Of a stretch of 24,112 nucleotides of DNA, positions 14,800-22,636 are shown piece after piece (within the stretch, counting starts at the first letter, position 1; each line of letters begins with the position of its first letter). Made by a program: the position numbers and the translations under genes. The notes under the pieces are model-generated. The model did not search any database. It had not been told where the DNA came from and saw only the letters and a program-made list of their open reading frames with translations. The stretch comes from a virus. The stretch lies in IMG/VR virus record IMGVR_UViG_3300033141_004173, positions 1 to 24,112 of that record. One strand, written 5' to 3'.

Positions 14800-15957
14800 T
14801 TACGCCATCCACCTAGGGATAGTAGCTCCTACTTTAGTTCCACATGCTACAGCACGACTGTTCACGACAGTCTGTCCTATAACCTCTCCAAAGAGGTAGC
14901 CGTATTGAAACTTACCAAATACAAATGAATCCGCTGGTAGCATCGTTAAACTAATTCTTATAGGCATAGCACCCAAATAAGTTCCTTCAGTTACAGCAAA
15001 GACTACACCTTCCGGGATTGATACATTTTGCTTACCTGCTTCATCAACACCTGCACTGATGTAGATATTAACTCCCCATATGTTTGCAAAAATACCAGTA
15101 AGAAGGGTATCTCTTGATGTAATAGGATCATAGTCGATTGCATTGATGTTCTTCTTGAGATCACCGAGTTCACGACGATTCATGAGGAACTTATCTACTA
15201 TAAGTCTGTGTCTTTCTACCTCTACTTGGAGATTTTCAAGAACAGTCTTATTTATAGTAGATGTAATGCTTATCCTATTATTTTCCAGATTTGATGCGTT
15301 ATATAATAGTGCCAATCCAGCTCTATCTTCTTGTAACATTATCTGGAATGTAGCCTTATCGTGGGTTCGATCTACTATATCGAACTGACGACGTGCTATC
15401 TCTAGCATACCGATTTTTGGAAATGCTGTTACCCAAAATTCGTGCGGAAAAATTCTATCACCCTTAACGACAGTTTCTATAGTCTGTCCATCATCTTGGA
15501 TTACAAGAGCTGTTACATTAACATCTTTCTCATATGAGATAATCTGTCCCTGTGCAACATCATGTGTCTTAAACACTTGACGAATAAACCCTTCATAATC
15601 CAGTCTTTCTAGAATAAGTGGTATCATTTCTGCAGCAAATTTAATGCGCTCCACTTCTTCTCCAGGAGCAAATGCTGATTCTACAATTCGCATCTTCTCT
15701 TCAGGAGAATAAAAGTTTACAGCATGACCGGTCCCTGCCTTCTGATACCTTCCTTGAATCTCTGCAAATCTTTGTTGCTGAGTAATAGCATCCTTAACAT
15801 CATATGCATTCAACTCCCCATTTGAATTGAACATATCTTCACGTGATTCTATCGCACGACCTCTAGAATCATATCCACCAGATGCCTTTGGATTCAATAA
15901 CCTCTCATCAGTGTATAAAGAGGCTACCTTTTTTCTTCCCATATTTTCTGCCCACAT
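14800..15957 (-). CDS. Major capsid protein (HK97-fold type)
   Basis: A 385-residue protein with the composition and pattern of a phage major capsid protein. It has a flexible charged N terminus (about 1-65), then a long helical segment (FAAEMIPLILERLDYEGFIRQVFKTHDV), a beta strand pair VTALVIQDDGQTIETVVKG, and a helical spine with RQFDIVDRTHDKATFQIMLQ. The C-terminal part (GVNIYISAGVDEAGK to FGKFQYGYLFGEVIGQTVVNSRAVACG) resembles the A-domain and P-loop end of HK97-like shells. It has the strongest ribosome binding site in the head operon (AAAGGAGG, seven bases before the ATG), matching a very abundant product. It is followed by an intrinsic terminator. Identification is by pattern and context, without a database match. 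Confidence 0.78.
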   Translation of the reverse strand: MWAENMGRKKVASLYTDERLLNPKASGGYDSRGRAIESREDMFNSNGELNAYDVKDAITQQQRFAEIQGRYQKAGTGHAVNFYSPEEKMRIVESAFAPGEEVERIKFAAEMIPLILERLDYEGFIRQVFKTHDVAQGQIISYEKDVNVTALVIQDDGQTIETVVKGDRIFPHEFWVTAFPKIGMLEIARRQFDIVDRTHDKATFQIMLQEDRAGLALLYNASNLENNRISITSTINKTVLENLQVEVERHRLIVDKFLMNRRELGDLKKNINAIDYDPITSRDTLLTGIFANIWGVNIYISAGVDEAGKQNVSIPEGVVFAVTEGTYLGAMPIRISLTMLPADSFVFGKFQYGYLFGEVIGQTVVNSRAVACGTKVGATIPRWMA

Positions 15958-15970
15958 AATCTAGCCTCCT

Positions 15971-16681
15971 TTATACCTGTAGTTTATATCTAAGCTCAGG
16001 ATCATCGGCAGTAGGTACCTTTGTTACCTTTCCTACTACTGACCCCCCGCCGTTTGTTGAGGTCAGATAACCATTTGCATTTGCGTACAGATTACCCATT
16101 AGGGTATACGACTTACTTGTATCATAAATCAAAGTCGCAATCTCTCCCGGATCTTCTAAAGTAGCAGCAAGACCAGAACCAGCAGTCTGATCCAAACCAG
16201 TTAGATTAGGATCCTCATACATATAAGAAATGAGAACTGTCTCATCTGCTGCTATACTTCCAGTAGTTGTTCGTGTGATTACACCATTTGTAAGATTAAC
16301 AGTATAATCAGTAGTCTCTGTATACGCGCTGCCGTTTTCGTCAGTTACTTTCACAGAACCTGATTTCAAATTAGCATGATCCAGATAAACTACTATAGAA
16401 GTATTAGGAGAATCACCAAAAGTCTGTTCCTCATCTACGATAGTCTGGTAAAAGTTGACATTCTTGTGGCAGAAAAATATACCAATAAGATTAGTATCTG
16501 ATGCGCCTGCTACTTTCAAAACAGGATTACCGCTAGAGTCTGCTTCAAGCTTTGCAACCATACCAGCAATAAAATTGGCTGTTGGATCTACTTCTCTGTA
16601 TCCTGGATTATTCAATCCACTAAGTCTACGTACAGAGTTAATCAATCCACTACGCCCTATGTCTGGAAGCAATGGTGCCAT
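15971..16681 (-). CDS. Capsid decoration-like protein
   Basis: A 236-residue beta-rich protein, low in charged residues and rich in Gly, Thr, Ser and Asn. It contains a domain of the form VTDENGSAYTETTDYTVN, a turn NGVITRTTTG, then ETVLISYMYEDP (about residues 111-160). This strand pattern is common in phage decoration and tail proteins. Gene order (just before the capsid gene, 13 bases apart) and a strong AAGGAG site seven bases from the ATG suggest a highly expressed head protein, perhaps a capsid cement protein. A tail-tube protein is less likely by position. No catalytic motif is seen. Confidence 0.6.
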   Translation of the reverse strand: MAPLLPDIGRSGLINSVRRLSGLNNPGYREVDPTANFIAGMVAKLEADSSGNPVLKVAGASDTNLIGIFFCHKNVNFYQTIVDEEQTFGDSPNTSIVVYLDHANLKSGSVKVTDENGSAYTETTDYTVNLTNGVITRTTTGSIAADETVLISYMYEDPNLTGLDQTAGSGLAATLEDPGEIATLIYDTSKSYTLMGNLYANANGYLTSTNGGGSVVGKVTKVPTADDPELRYKLQV

Positions 16682-16874
16682 ATTTTAACTCCTTTTTTTT
16701 AGATTTAGCTAGCTTTTCTTCTGCTAAGTACGGCAGTACACTATTAATTATTGAAGCAAACCAGCCATAAATTATATATACATAAGAATTACCTCTACAG
16801 GTAAAAATTGAATTACTCTCACTTAAACTTATATTGAGTTGGTCTATACTCCTTCCAACTCTTTTCAGGACTTT
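16650..16874 (-). other. Uninitiated open frame, possible frameshift extension or broken gene
   Basis: The 137-base gap between 16682 and 16818 has no conventional gene. One minus-strand frame is open for 74 codons from a TGA at 16875-16877 to a TAG at 16650-16652, overlapping both neighbours. It encodes protein-like sequence: a hydrophobic segment YVYIIYGWFASIINSVLPYL, then a charged helix EEKLAKSKKKEL. No ATG, GTG or TTG start lies in it. AGAGGT does precede an ATG eight bases later, but that ATG is one base out of frame and stops after three codons. The frame is +1 relative to the 127-residue gene. Possibilities are a +1 frameshift extension of that gene, a small gene with a one-base error, or chance. 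Confidence 0.35.
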
Positions 16875-17202
16875 TCATTTTGTCCCTATCAATCTCGTTC
16901 TCAAGATAGCGTTTTCTTCCTTTTATTTTTCCTGGAACATCGATATCTTCTTCCTCACCAAATTCTAGTGCTTCTTCTTCGCTAGCATCGATCTCATCTC
17001 TAAACTTCTTTTCTTGATGTGTTTTTGGTGTCTTAAATGATCCAGCAGTTCTAAATTTAATAAGACCCTGTTTTGGATCTATGACAATACTGGCTTCCTC
17101 AACGTCCCATATATTATTATTTTTAGCTATTCTCTCAACAAAATTAACTATACCTTGATGATCATCTTCTGTTAATATCACTGTATTACTATTTAGTTGC
17201 AT
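16819..17202 (-). CDS. Small head-operon protein sharing an N-terminal domain with its neighbour
   Basis: A 127-residue acidic protein. Residues 7-54 (TVILTEDDHQGIVNFVERIA to GLIKFRTAG) align without large gaps to residues 3-50 of the next upstream gene's product (TITLSKQEHQALSDYIEKIA to SIVRFTKVA). They share the T-x-L, HQ, (V/I)E(R/K)IA, DV and (I/V)(K/R)F positions. The C-terminal half is charged and low in complexity (DEIDASEEEALEFGEEEDID), then basic. The function is unknown. The location between scaffold-like and decoration-like genes suggests a head protein. AAAGGGG precedes the ATG. Its end overlaps the unexplained open frame at 16650-16874. Confidence 0.55.
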   Translation of the reverse strand: MQLNSNTVILTEDDHQGIVNFVERIAKNNNIWDVEEASIVIDPKQGLIKFRTAGSFKTPKTHQEKKFRDEIDASEEEALEFGEEEDIDVPGKIKGRKRYLENEIDRDKMKSPEKSWKEYRPTQYKFK

Positions 17203-17224
17203 AAAAATACCCCTTTACAATTCA

Positions 17225-17791
17225 TTAGCCTCTAATTTGCTTTGCTATATAGGTTATTAAACGTGGAAAATGGGTTGCTGGTATAAATGATAGTATCATT
17301 TGTCCTATATCCGATTGCATTGCATCATTAATACCTTGTGCTCCTTTCTGTAAATAAGGATAAGCCCATTTAGCTAAATCCTCTATTGAAACACCCGTTG
17401 CCATCATTATACCTTGAACAACCGGAAACCATAACCCCATTCCTATATATTTAGGAATTATTTTTTGTAATGCTTCTGCGGTATCTCCTCCTATACGTTT
17501 TATATCTTCCCATATATTTCCACTAAGCACATCTTTAGCAGCCTGACCAATATTCTGTGCACCTTCATAAATATCTTGACCTATCTGCTTTACACCTTCC
17601 CATGCTTTTCCAGCATAATCAGAAAGAGTATCACCAATATCAGCAACTTTTGTAAATCTAACTATACTTTGTCGAGCATCTGTAGATATTTTAATTCTAA
17701 CTACATCATCTATCCCATATGAGTCTGCAATTTTCTCAATATAATCAGATAATGCTTGATGCTCTTGTTTACTTAAAGTAATTGTTTGCAT
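17225..17791 (-). CDS. Head-operon protein with HQ/EKIA domain and amphipathic helices
   Basis: A 188-residue protein from the ATG at 17791, which has AAGGAGA seven to eight bases upstream. A longer TTG-initiated frame (17830) would overlap the previous gene and is unlikely. Residues 1-50 share a domain with the 127-residue downstream protein. Residues 54-100 are helical with AGKAWEGVKQIGQDIYEGAQNI-type heptad spacing. Residues 110-188 contain amphipathic or weakly hydrophobic helices (IGMGLWFPVVQGIMMATG and LSFIPATHFPRLITYIA) that might contact a membrane or pack in the virion. No family was recognised. It lies 13 bases after the 670-residue gene and 22 before the 127-residue gene, so it was probably made with the head proteins. 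Confidence 0.55.
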   Translation of the reverse strand: MQTITLSKQEHQALSDYIEKIADSYGIDDVVRIKISTDARQSIVRFTKVADIGDTLSDYAGKAWEGVKQIGQDIYEGAQNIGQAAKDVLSGNIWEDIKRIGGDTAEALQKIIPKYIGMGLWFPVVQGIMMATGVSIEDLAKWAYPYLQKGAQGINDAMQSDIGQMILSFIPATHFPRLITYIAKQIRG

Positions 17792-17804
17792 CACACATCT
17801 CCTT

Positions 17805-19817
17805 TTAGAAACCTCTTCGACTGCGGCCAACTTGTTGCCAAAACTTTCTATATTCTTCTCGTTTATTATCAGTGATCTGAGAACCTCTTAGAGGAATTGT
17901 ACTAGCACTCTTAATACGTCCTTCTACTGATTCTATAGTATCCACTGAAAATATCGCTTCTTTTACAAGATGATCTTTTGTGAACTTAGCAACCTTTATG
18001 AAATCATCGATAGGCTTTTCCATGAAAGTCTGAAAAGCTTCTTTCATAATAATCTTTTGGCTATCTTCATATCCATCTATAAAGGAATTATATGCAATAG
18101 CTTCCGCAGTATCTGCAGGAATACCAGCTTCAGTCATATTCTTTATAAACGCTTGCTTCAAAGGATTATCTAATAATCCTTTAAGTTGTTGTTGTGACGC
18201 AAGCTCTACTGAAAGTCTAGCCTTATCAACTGCATTTTGTATTGACCTAGCCAAATATCTAGCATCTTCTGCTGAAATTTTAGAAGATATAGCAGGGGAA
18301 ACACCTTTTCCATTGGTACTTTTACCTTCTGTAGTATAAGGTAGATCTGCCTGTCCAATTGCAGGATTAATAGTATCATTATCCTTATCTGATGCGTAAT
18401 ACTTTTTATTAGCTGCTGAATATTGTTGCTTTGCTGTAGTAGCATTCGTATTATCTACCTTTTGCTTATTTAAATCAGTAAAAGGATATAATTGGCTCTC
18501 TTTTTTACGCTCTTCTCGTAATCGAGCTAGACGTTCTTTTACTTTTTCTAAAAGATCTTTTGTATCTTGCTCTTCTTCCTCAATAGATTCATCTTTTTTA
18601 TTATCATTTTTAGTGTCATCTTCAGATAAACCAGCAGATTTTCCTATTGTAACATTCATTGCTTGCTGATCTTTCTTTTTGTTCTTTTTTTCTTTCTTTG
18701 AAGAATCCTCACGGAACTTCTTTTCCATATTCTTTAATTCTTTTTTTGCATATTTGATGATCTGTCTTGCCTTTGCAGCCACTTCTTTGCCTTCTTCCAT
18801 AAGATTAGAAGTAATTTCAAAATCTTCAGGAGCCGTCTCTTCTTCTGCATTTTCCATTTCACTTTCTACGTTGTTAAGTGCATCATCTATTTTTTTTATC
18901 CCATCTTTAACATCTTCCAAGCCATCCAACAGCATTTCTTTGTCAACATCTGTTTCCTCCTCGAGATCCATTTCCACCATTTCATCACCAAGCTCCTCAA
19001 AATCCTCAAGGCCTGCTGTATCTATATCAGTATCATCTTTTTTGGCTTTGTTATCCAGAGCAAATTTTAATGCCAAATTACCAGCATATTTCAGTTTATG
19101 GCTCTCGTAATTTGAAATAGCTTTCTTCGTATAACGAATAGCCTCAACTAATTTGCTTAATGATTTCTTTGTTGTTTCAGGAACAGCGACTAATGTTCCG
19201 TTTTTTACCATAATTTTATTACCCATATATCCCTCTCTTTTATCAAAATTTCTATTATTATGCATAATATATGCCTTTACTGGTGGTGGTAAACCACCTA
19301 ATCCACTTATTTCTCCCATTCCTTCTGGATTCTTTTTTTGTTCTATATCTTCATTTAACTTTTTTTTTAAAAATTCTACGGCTCCTTCATCATCTCCACG
19401 TTGAACCTTCTTTATAAGTTTTTTGAAAAAATCTATAGATTTCATTTTACTCTTACGAATCAGTTTTCGTAATGTTTTAAAAGACCATCCTAGATCTAAT
19501 AAATCATCTACAAGTTCAACTATATCTTTATCCAATAAGTCTTTATCTTTAATATCAATACTCAGTTTATCTGAAATATCTTCTACTAATTTATCAACAG
19601 AAGCTGTTAATGTAGCTTTCTCAGCCTCCTCCTCCGGCGATGTTGTTTTAGCAGGAGCTCCTGGCATACCAGCAGGTAAAATAGATGGACCACCTCCTAT
19701 ACCTGCTGGAGGCCCTTTTGGGGGTATAGGTGTTTTACTACCAGCTCCTCCTAAAGGAGGTAATGTTGATATTCCACCACCTACTGCTGGATCAGAATCA
19801 ATGGTAGGTCCTGCCAT
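17805..19817 (-). CDS. Large charged scaffold-like head protein (670 aa)
   Basis: A 670-residue hydrophilic protein. Residues 1-58 are a Gly/Pro-rich tail (PPKGPPAGIGGGP). Residues 62-180 are helical and charged, with short Leu-rich helices (LLDKDIVELVDDLLDLG). Residues 255-345 are strongly acidic and 350-450 Lys/Glu-rich, with long coiled-coil potential (ELKNMEKKFREDSSKKEKK and LLEKVKERLARLREERKK). The C terminus (about 520-670) is helical and ends in basic EEYRKFWQQVGRSRRGF. This composition, and its place between TerL and the capsid gene, suit a scaffold or prohead core protein. It is not a recognisable portal, and no protease motif was identified. AAGGA precedes the ATG. No similar family can be named. 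Confidence 0.5.
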   Translation of the reverse strand: MAGPTIDSDPAVGGGISTLPPLGGAGSKTPIPPKGPPAGIGGGPSILPAGMPGAPAKTTSPEEEAEKATLTASVDKLVEDISDKLSIDIKDKDLLDKDIVELVDDLLDLGWSFKTLRKLIRKSKMKSIDFFKKLIKKVQRGDDEGAVEFLKKKLNEDIEQKKNPEGMGEISGLGGLPPPVKAYIMHNNRNFDKREGYMGNKIMVKNGTLVAVPETTKKSLSKLVEAIRYTKKAISNYESHKLKYAGNLALKFALDNKAKKDDTDIDTAGLEDFEELGDEMVEMDLEEETDVDKEMLLDGLEDVKDGIKKIDDALNNVESEMENAEEETAPEDFEITSNLMEEGKEVAAKARQIIKYAKKELKNMEKKFREDSSKKEKKNKKKDQQAMNVTIGKSAGLSEDDTKNDNKKDESIEEEEQDTKDLLEKVKERLARLREERKKESQLYPFTDLNKQKVDNTNATTAKQQYSAANKKYYASDKDNDTINPAIGQADLPYTTEGKSTNGKGVSPAISSKISAEDARYLARSIQNAVDKARLSVELASQQQLKGLLDNPLKQAFIKNMTEAGIPADTAEAIAYNSFIDGYEDSQKIIMKEAFQTFMEKPIDDFIKVAKFTKDHLVKEAIFSVDTIESVEGRIKSASTIPLRGSQITDNKREEYRKFWQQVGRSRRGF

Positions 19818-19897
19818 AATTATCCTTAAAGAAATTATTACAATGTCTCAATTGTATAAATATACAAAAAATGTCTAATTTTTAAGGAATTATTATG
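19815..19897. repeat. Repeat-rich gap before the scaffold-like gene
   Basis: The 81-base gap after the 119-residue gene holds three short structures. There is a perfect 7-bp inverted repeat TTGTATA-AA-TATACAA (19852-19867). A direct repeat AATGTCT occurs at 19842-19848 and 19870-19876. An imperfect inverted repeat pairs the gene-start side CATAATTATCCTTAAA (19815-19830) with TTTAAGGAATTATTATG (19881-19897). It may be an operator or leader structure for the head operon. No convincing -35/-10 pair was found. Confidence 0.45.
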
Positions 19898-19898
19898 T

Positions 19899-20258
19899 TT
19901 AAATATCTTTATCAGATTTTAATACTATTTCTACATTAGAATCTTCAATAAAATATATATTTATGTGCCATATAGTATCTTCAATATAAAAAATATCTCC
20001 TGATTTTAATGTCTTAGATCCATCTATACTAGAAGATAATAATAGAGAAGGCTGATTGTAAGCAATTCTGATTTTACCAATACCTATATTATCTATAATA
20101 ATATAATCGAAAGAGTTCTTTATTTTTTTACCCAAATAACGTAAAGATCCATTTATAAAATCATAGCTTATATAAGAACCTGCAACATTTTCACAACTTA
20201 GCAATATAGTTGTAGGCATTGTTTCTGTTAAACTGAAATCTTGTCGTTTTCTACTCAT
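19899..20258 (-). CDS. Small beta-rich protein after TerL, unknown
   Basis: A 119-residue protein, beta-rich and without signal peptide. It begins MSRKRQDFSLTETMPTTILL and ends in NVEIVLKSDKDI, with alternating hydrophobic stretches such as YIIIDNIGIGKIRIAYN and DIFYIEDTIWHINIYFIED. No family was recognised. It starts four bases after the TerL stop codon and has no Shine-Dalgarno of its own, so it is probably translationally coupled to TerL. A small head or connector protein is plausible by position alone. Confidence 0.5.
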   Translation of the reverse strand: MSRKRQDFSLTETMPTTILLSCENVAGSYISYDFINGSLRYLGKKIKNSFDYIIIDNIGIGKIRIAYNQPSLLLSSSIDGSKTLKSGDIFYIEDTIWHINIYFIEDSNVEIVLKSDKDI

Positions 20259-20262
20259 TTTA

Positions 20263-22632
20263 TTATTTAAACTTTGTAAAATTAGGAGTTACATTAGATT
20301 CTACTATTATAGCTGACTTTCCAAAAACCGATCCTCCTCGTTTAGCAGGCCCAAAAACACCATAATGTGGATATAATTCATCCATCATATTTAAGGATCC
20401 TGCCGAATAATTTGGTGTTAATGATCTAGCTGTAGAAAACTTCTGATTTATAGGTAACATAAAATTGCCGTGTATTGAATCTCGAATACTATCTATGTAT
20501 ACACACCATACTACTCTAACTACAGCATCAGCAAGATCCTTACTATTATGTACAAATAAACCATTAGCTAATGCAAAGTTTTCAAAAACAGGTACAGTAA
20601 TATCAAATACATCTAATTTACCATTTTTCTTTTGTATAGATTTAATCTGTATATGTTTCTTATCATCATATTGCATTAATTTATCAGTTATACGCAATTC
20701 TGCGGCTTCTTTGTAGGTATTATTTGATAATAGCCATTTATGATCTAATGTACATCGTATAATAGATTTATCGGAGAAAATTATCTCTATATATTCATTT
20801 ACAGTTTTTGTTTTATGCGCATTGTAAGCTAATACAGGAATAGTATCATATTTACTATGAGCAATTACTTTGAAGAAGTTATTTTTTCCTTTTTTTGCCA
20901 AATCTTGTATTTCTGCTGTTGTTCCATCTGCCATTAGTATCTTAGTGGATCCTGCCAAGCAACCTTCTGGTGGATGATCTACCTTTTTACCTTTTATATC
21001 ATTGAGCTGACGTAATTCAGATAATAAGAGATCATTATAAGGTAATTCTACCATATTACTATATACCAAAAGTTTCATGGTCTCATACATTTTAATATCC
21101 GCTGCTATTTTTATAGTATAAACTCCTTCTGAAAACAATCGTTCAATACTTTCTGTAGAATGCCAACTATCATATGCAACCTTCGCAATATAAAAGAATG
21201 TATTAAGTTTTCGTATAACTTCTTCAACATTCTGAAAAGACACAGTTATTCTGTTTTCTTTATTAGGCACCCATGCTTCAACAAAATCAATAATTATTTT
21301 ATGTCTCATTTCTCTATTAATATTCCCATTACTATCTGGAATTTCAACCATGACTTCAGAAGCATGGCCCATTGCTACCGTAAAACTATCTTTCACAGCA
21401 CCTTGATCACAACATATGAAATATTTCTGGACTTTATTATGGGCAAGTACAGTTACATCCTTTCCAATATATTTACGTGTTTCATGTCCTACTGTAAACT
21501 CTATAAGTTTATCTTTAAATACCACAATAGGCTCCTTTTTACTATTGACACTATTATCAATACGTTCTGGTAAGTCAAAAAAAGGTCTAATGGCTGATGG
21601 TGGTATTGCCATATAGTCTCTCATATAGGTAGCATATCCTCTATCTTTCTCAACTTCAAAGCTATCTTTAGTAAAACCTCTTGGATTATCCTCTGTCTTA
21701 GGATTAGCTTCATGTGTAGCATAATGATATCCTATCATATTTGAAACTCGTTTAGGATAGCGTAATCGTAATGCTTCTATTGTGCTTAAACCACTACCTC
21801 CTCGAATCTTAGAACACATATATAATAATTGCATTCCAAAATCATTTTCGTACATAGGCGATGTTATCGTTAAAACCTTACTAAATCCTTTTAGTGTCTT
21901 TGCGGCTCTGGATGCTGTAAAATAAACAGCCTGTGCTGTTTGCCTTTCTGTTTTTGACTGTATATCCTTCTCACTAGTATTAAATCTAGACATTTCATCA
22001 AAACATACAAAAAAAGCAGTTAAGCCAGCAATGGATGAACTATTACTGTGCAAACTTAATACTTCTAGATTTTTCTCTAGAAAAGTCACAGATTGTACAT
22101 AATGTTTAAATAGCGTTTCTTTTCCTTCAGAAACTTCTCTTTCTTTGAGATATCCTATATATTTTCTCCACCAAGGTGTAGTTGTTATAATTGTTACAAA
22201 GCTAGCATAAGCAGTCTTTTGACTCTGTTTCTCTGTAGTAGCTATATATTCTGCTGACAACATTTGTCCTGGTAATTGATCTAGCTCCAATCCAGGATCA
22301 TCCATGGCTAATAGTTTATGTAATAGAAAGGATCCAATCATACCACCTAGTACTGATTTACCAGAACGCATACCTGCTACAACTACAGCCTCATCATATA
22401 TGGGTGTTTGAGTCTCTGAATCTACAGAGAATAAATCTTCTATTATAATTCGTTGTACTTTACGTAATTTATAACCTAAATAAGATTCTATATATTCAAA
22501 TGGATCATCTGTAAATTCCACTGGACACTTTATAACTTTTTTGAAACTAAAAGGCGCAATTATATCTTTATTATCATCAGGCACATAGTTTTTATCTAAA
22601 ATAAGTTCACTAAGGCTCACAATAATCACCAT
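20263..22632 (-). CDS. terL: Terminase large subunit interrupted by a mini-intein
   Basis: A 789-residue precursor of the ATP-driven packaging motor. The ATPase has Walker A GMRSGKS (87-93) and Walker B FFVCFDE (207-213). The C-terminal RNase H-like nuclease has Asp409 in FICCDQGAVKDS, Asp488 in VAYDSWHS and Asp702 in SKDLADAV, the three expected metal-binding acids. Between HPPEG (553-557) and SKDLADA (697-703) sits a 139-residue intein. Removing it joins HPPEG to SKDLADA, the conserved terminase site, and gives a 650-residue mature protein of normal size. Translation may start at the ATG at 22632 or at GTG 22620, where GGTGAT offers a better ribosome site. It lies five bases after the exported protein gene. 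No small terminase was recognised in the window. Confidence 0.92.
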   Translation of the reverse strand: MVIIVSLSELILDKNYVPDDNKDIIAPFSFKKVIKCPVEFTDDPFEYIESYLGYKLRKVQRIIIEDLFSVDSETQTPIYDEAVVVAGMRSGKSVLGGMIGSFLLHKLLAMDDPGLELDQLPGQMLSAEYIATTEKQSQKTAYASFVTIITTTPWWRKYIGYLKEREVSEGKETLFKHYVQSVTFLEKNLEVLSLHSNSSSIAGLTAFFVCFDEMSRFNTSEKDIQSKTERQTAQAVYFTASRAAKTLKGFSKVLTITSPMYENDFGMQLLYMCSKIRGGSGLSTIEALRLRYPKRVSNMIGYHYATHEANPKTEDNPRGFTKDSFEVEKDRGYATYMRDYMAIPPSAIRPFFDLPERIDNSVNSKKEPIVVFKDKLIEFTVGHETRKYIGKDVTVLAHNKVQKYFICCDQGAVKDSFTVAMGHASEVMVEIPDSNGNINREMRHKIIIDFVEAWVPNKENRITVSFQNVEEVIRKLNTFFYIAKVAYDSWHSTESIERLFSEGVYTIKIAADIKMYETMKLLVYSNMVELPYNDLLLSELRQLNDIKGKKVDHPPEGCLAGSTKILMADGTTAEIQDLAKKGKNNFFKVIAHSKYDTIPVLAYNAHKTKTVNEYIEIIFSDKSIIRCTLDHKWLLSNNTYKEAAELRITDKLMQYDDKKHIQIKSIQKKNGKLDVFDITVPVFENFALANGLFVHNSKDLADAVVRVVWCVYIDSIRDSIHGNFMLPINQKFSTARSLTPNYSAGSLNMMDELYPHYGVFGPAKRGGSVFGKSAIIVESNVTPNFTKFK
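20545..20961 (-). other. Mini-intein in terL (139 aa, no endonuclease)
   Basis: This in-frame segment encodes TerL residues 558-696. It begins CLAGSTKILMADG (block A, nucleophile Cys1). It has the block B motif TLDH (intein residues 71-74) and a block F/G end DVFDITVPVFENFALANG and LFVHN. The final Asn and the next extein residue Ser697 are the usual splicing residues, with a penultimate His. At 139 residues it is close to the minimum for a Hedgehog/intein fold and has no LAGLIDADG or HNH domain. It should therefore splice but not home by itself. Confidence 0.93.
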
Positions 22633-22636
22633 CTAT

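Noticed and set aside
17805-19817. Calling the 670-residue protein a portal because of its position after TerL
   Set aside because: It is highly charged, with Gly/Pro-rich and coiled-coil stretches, and lacks any portal-like hydrophobic or stem pattern.
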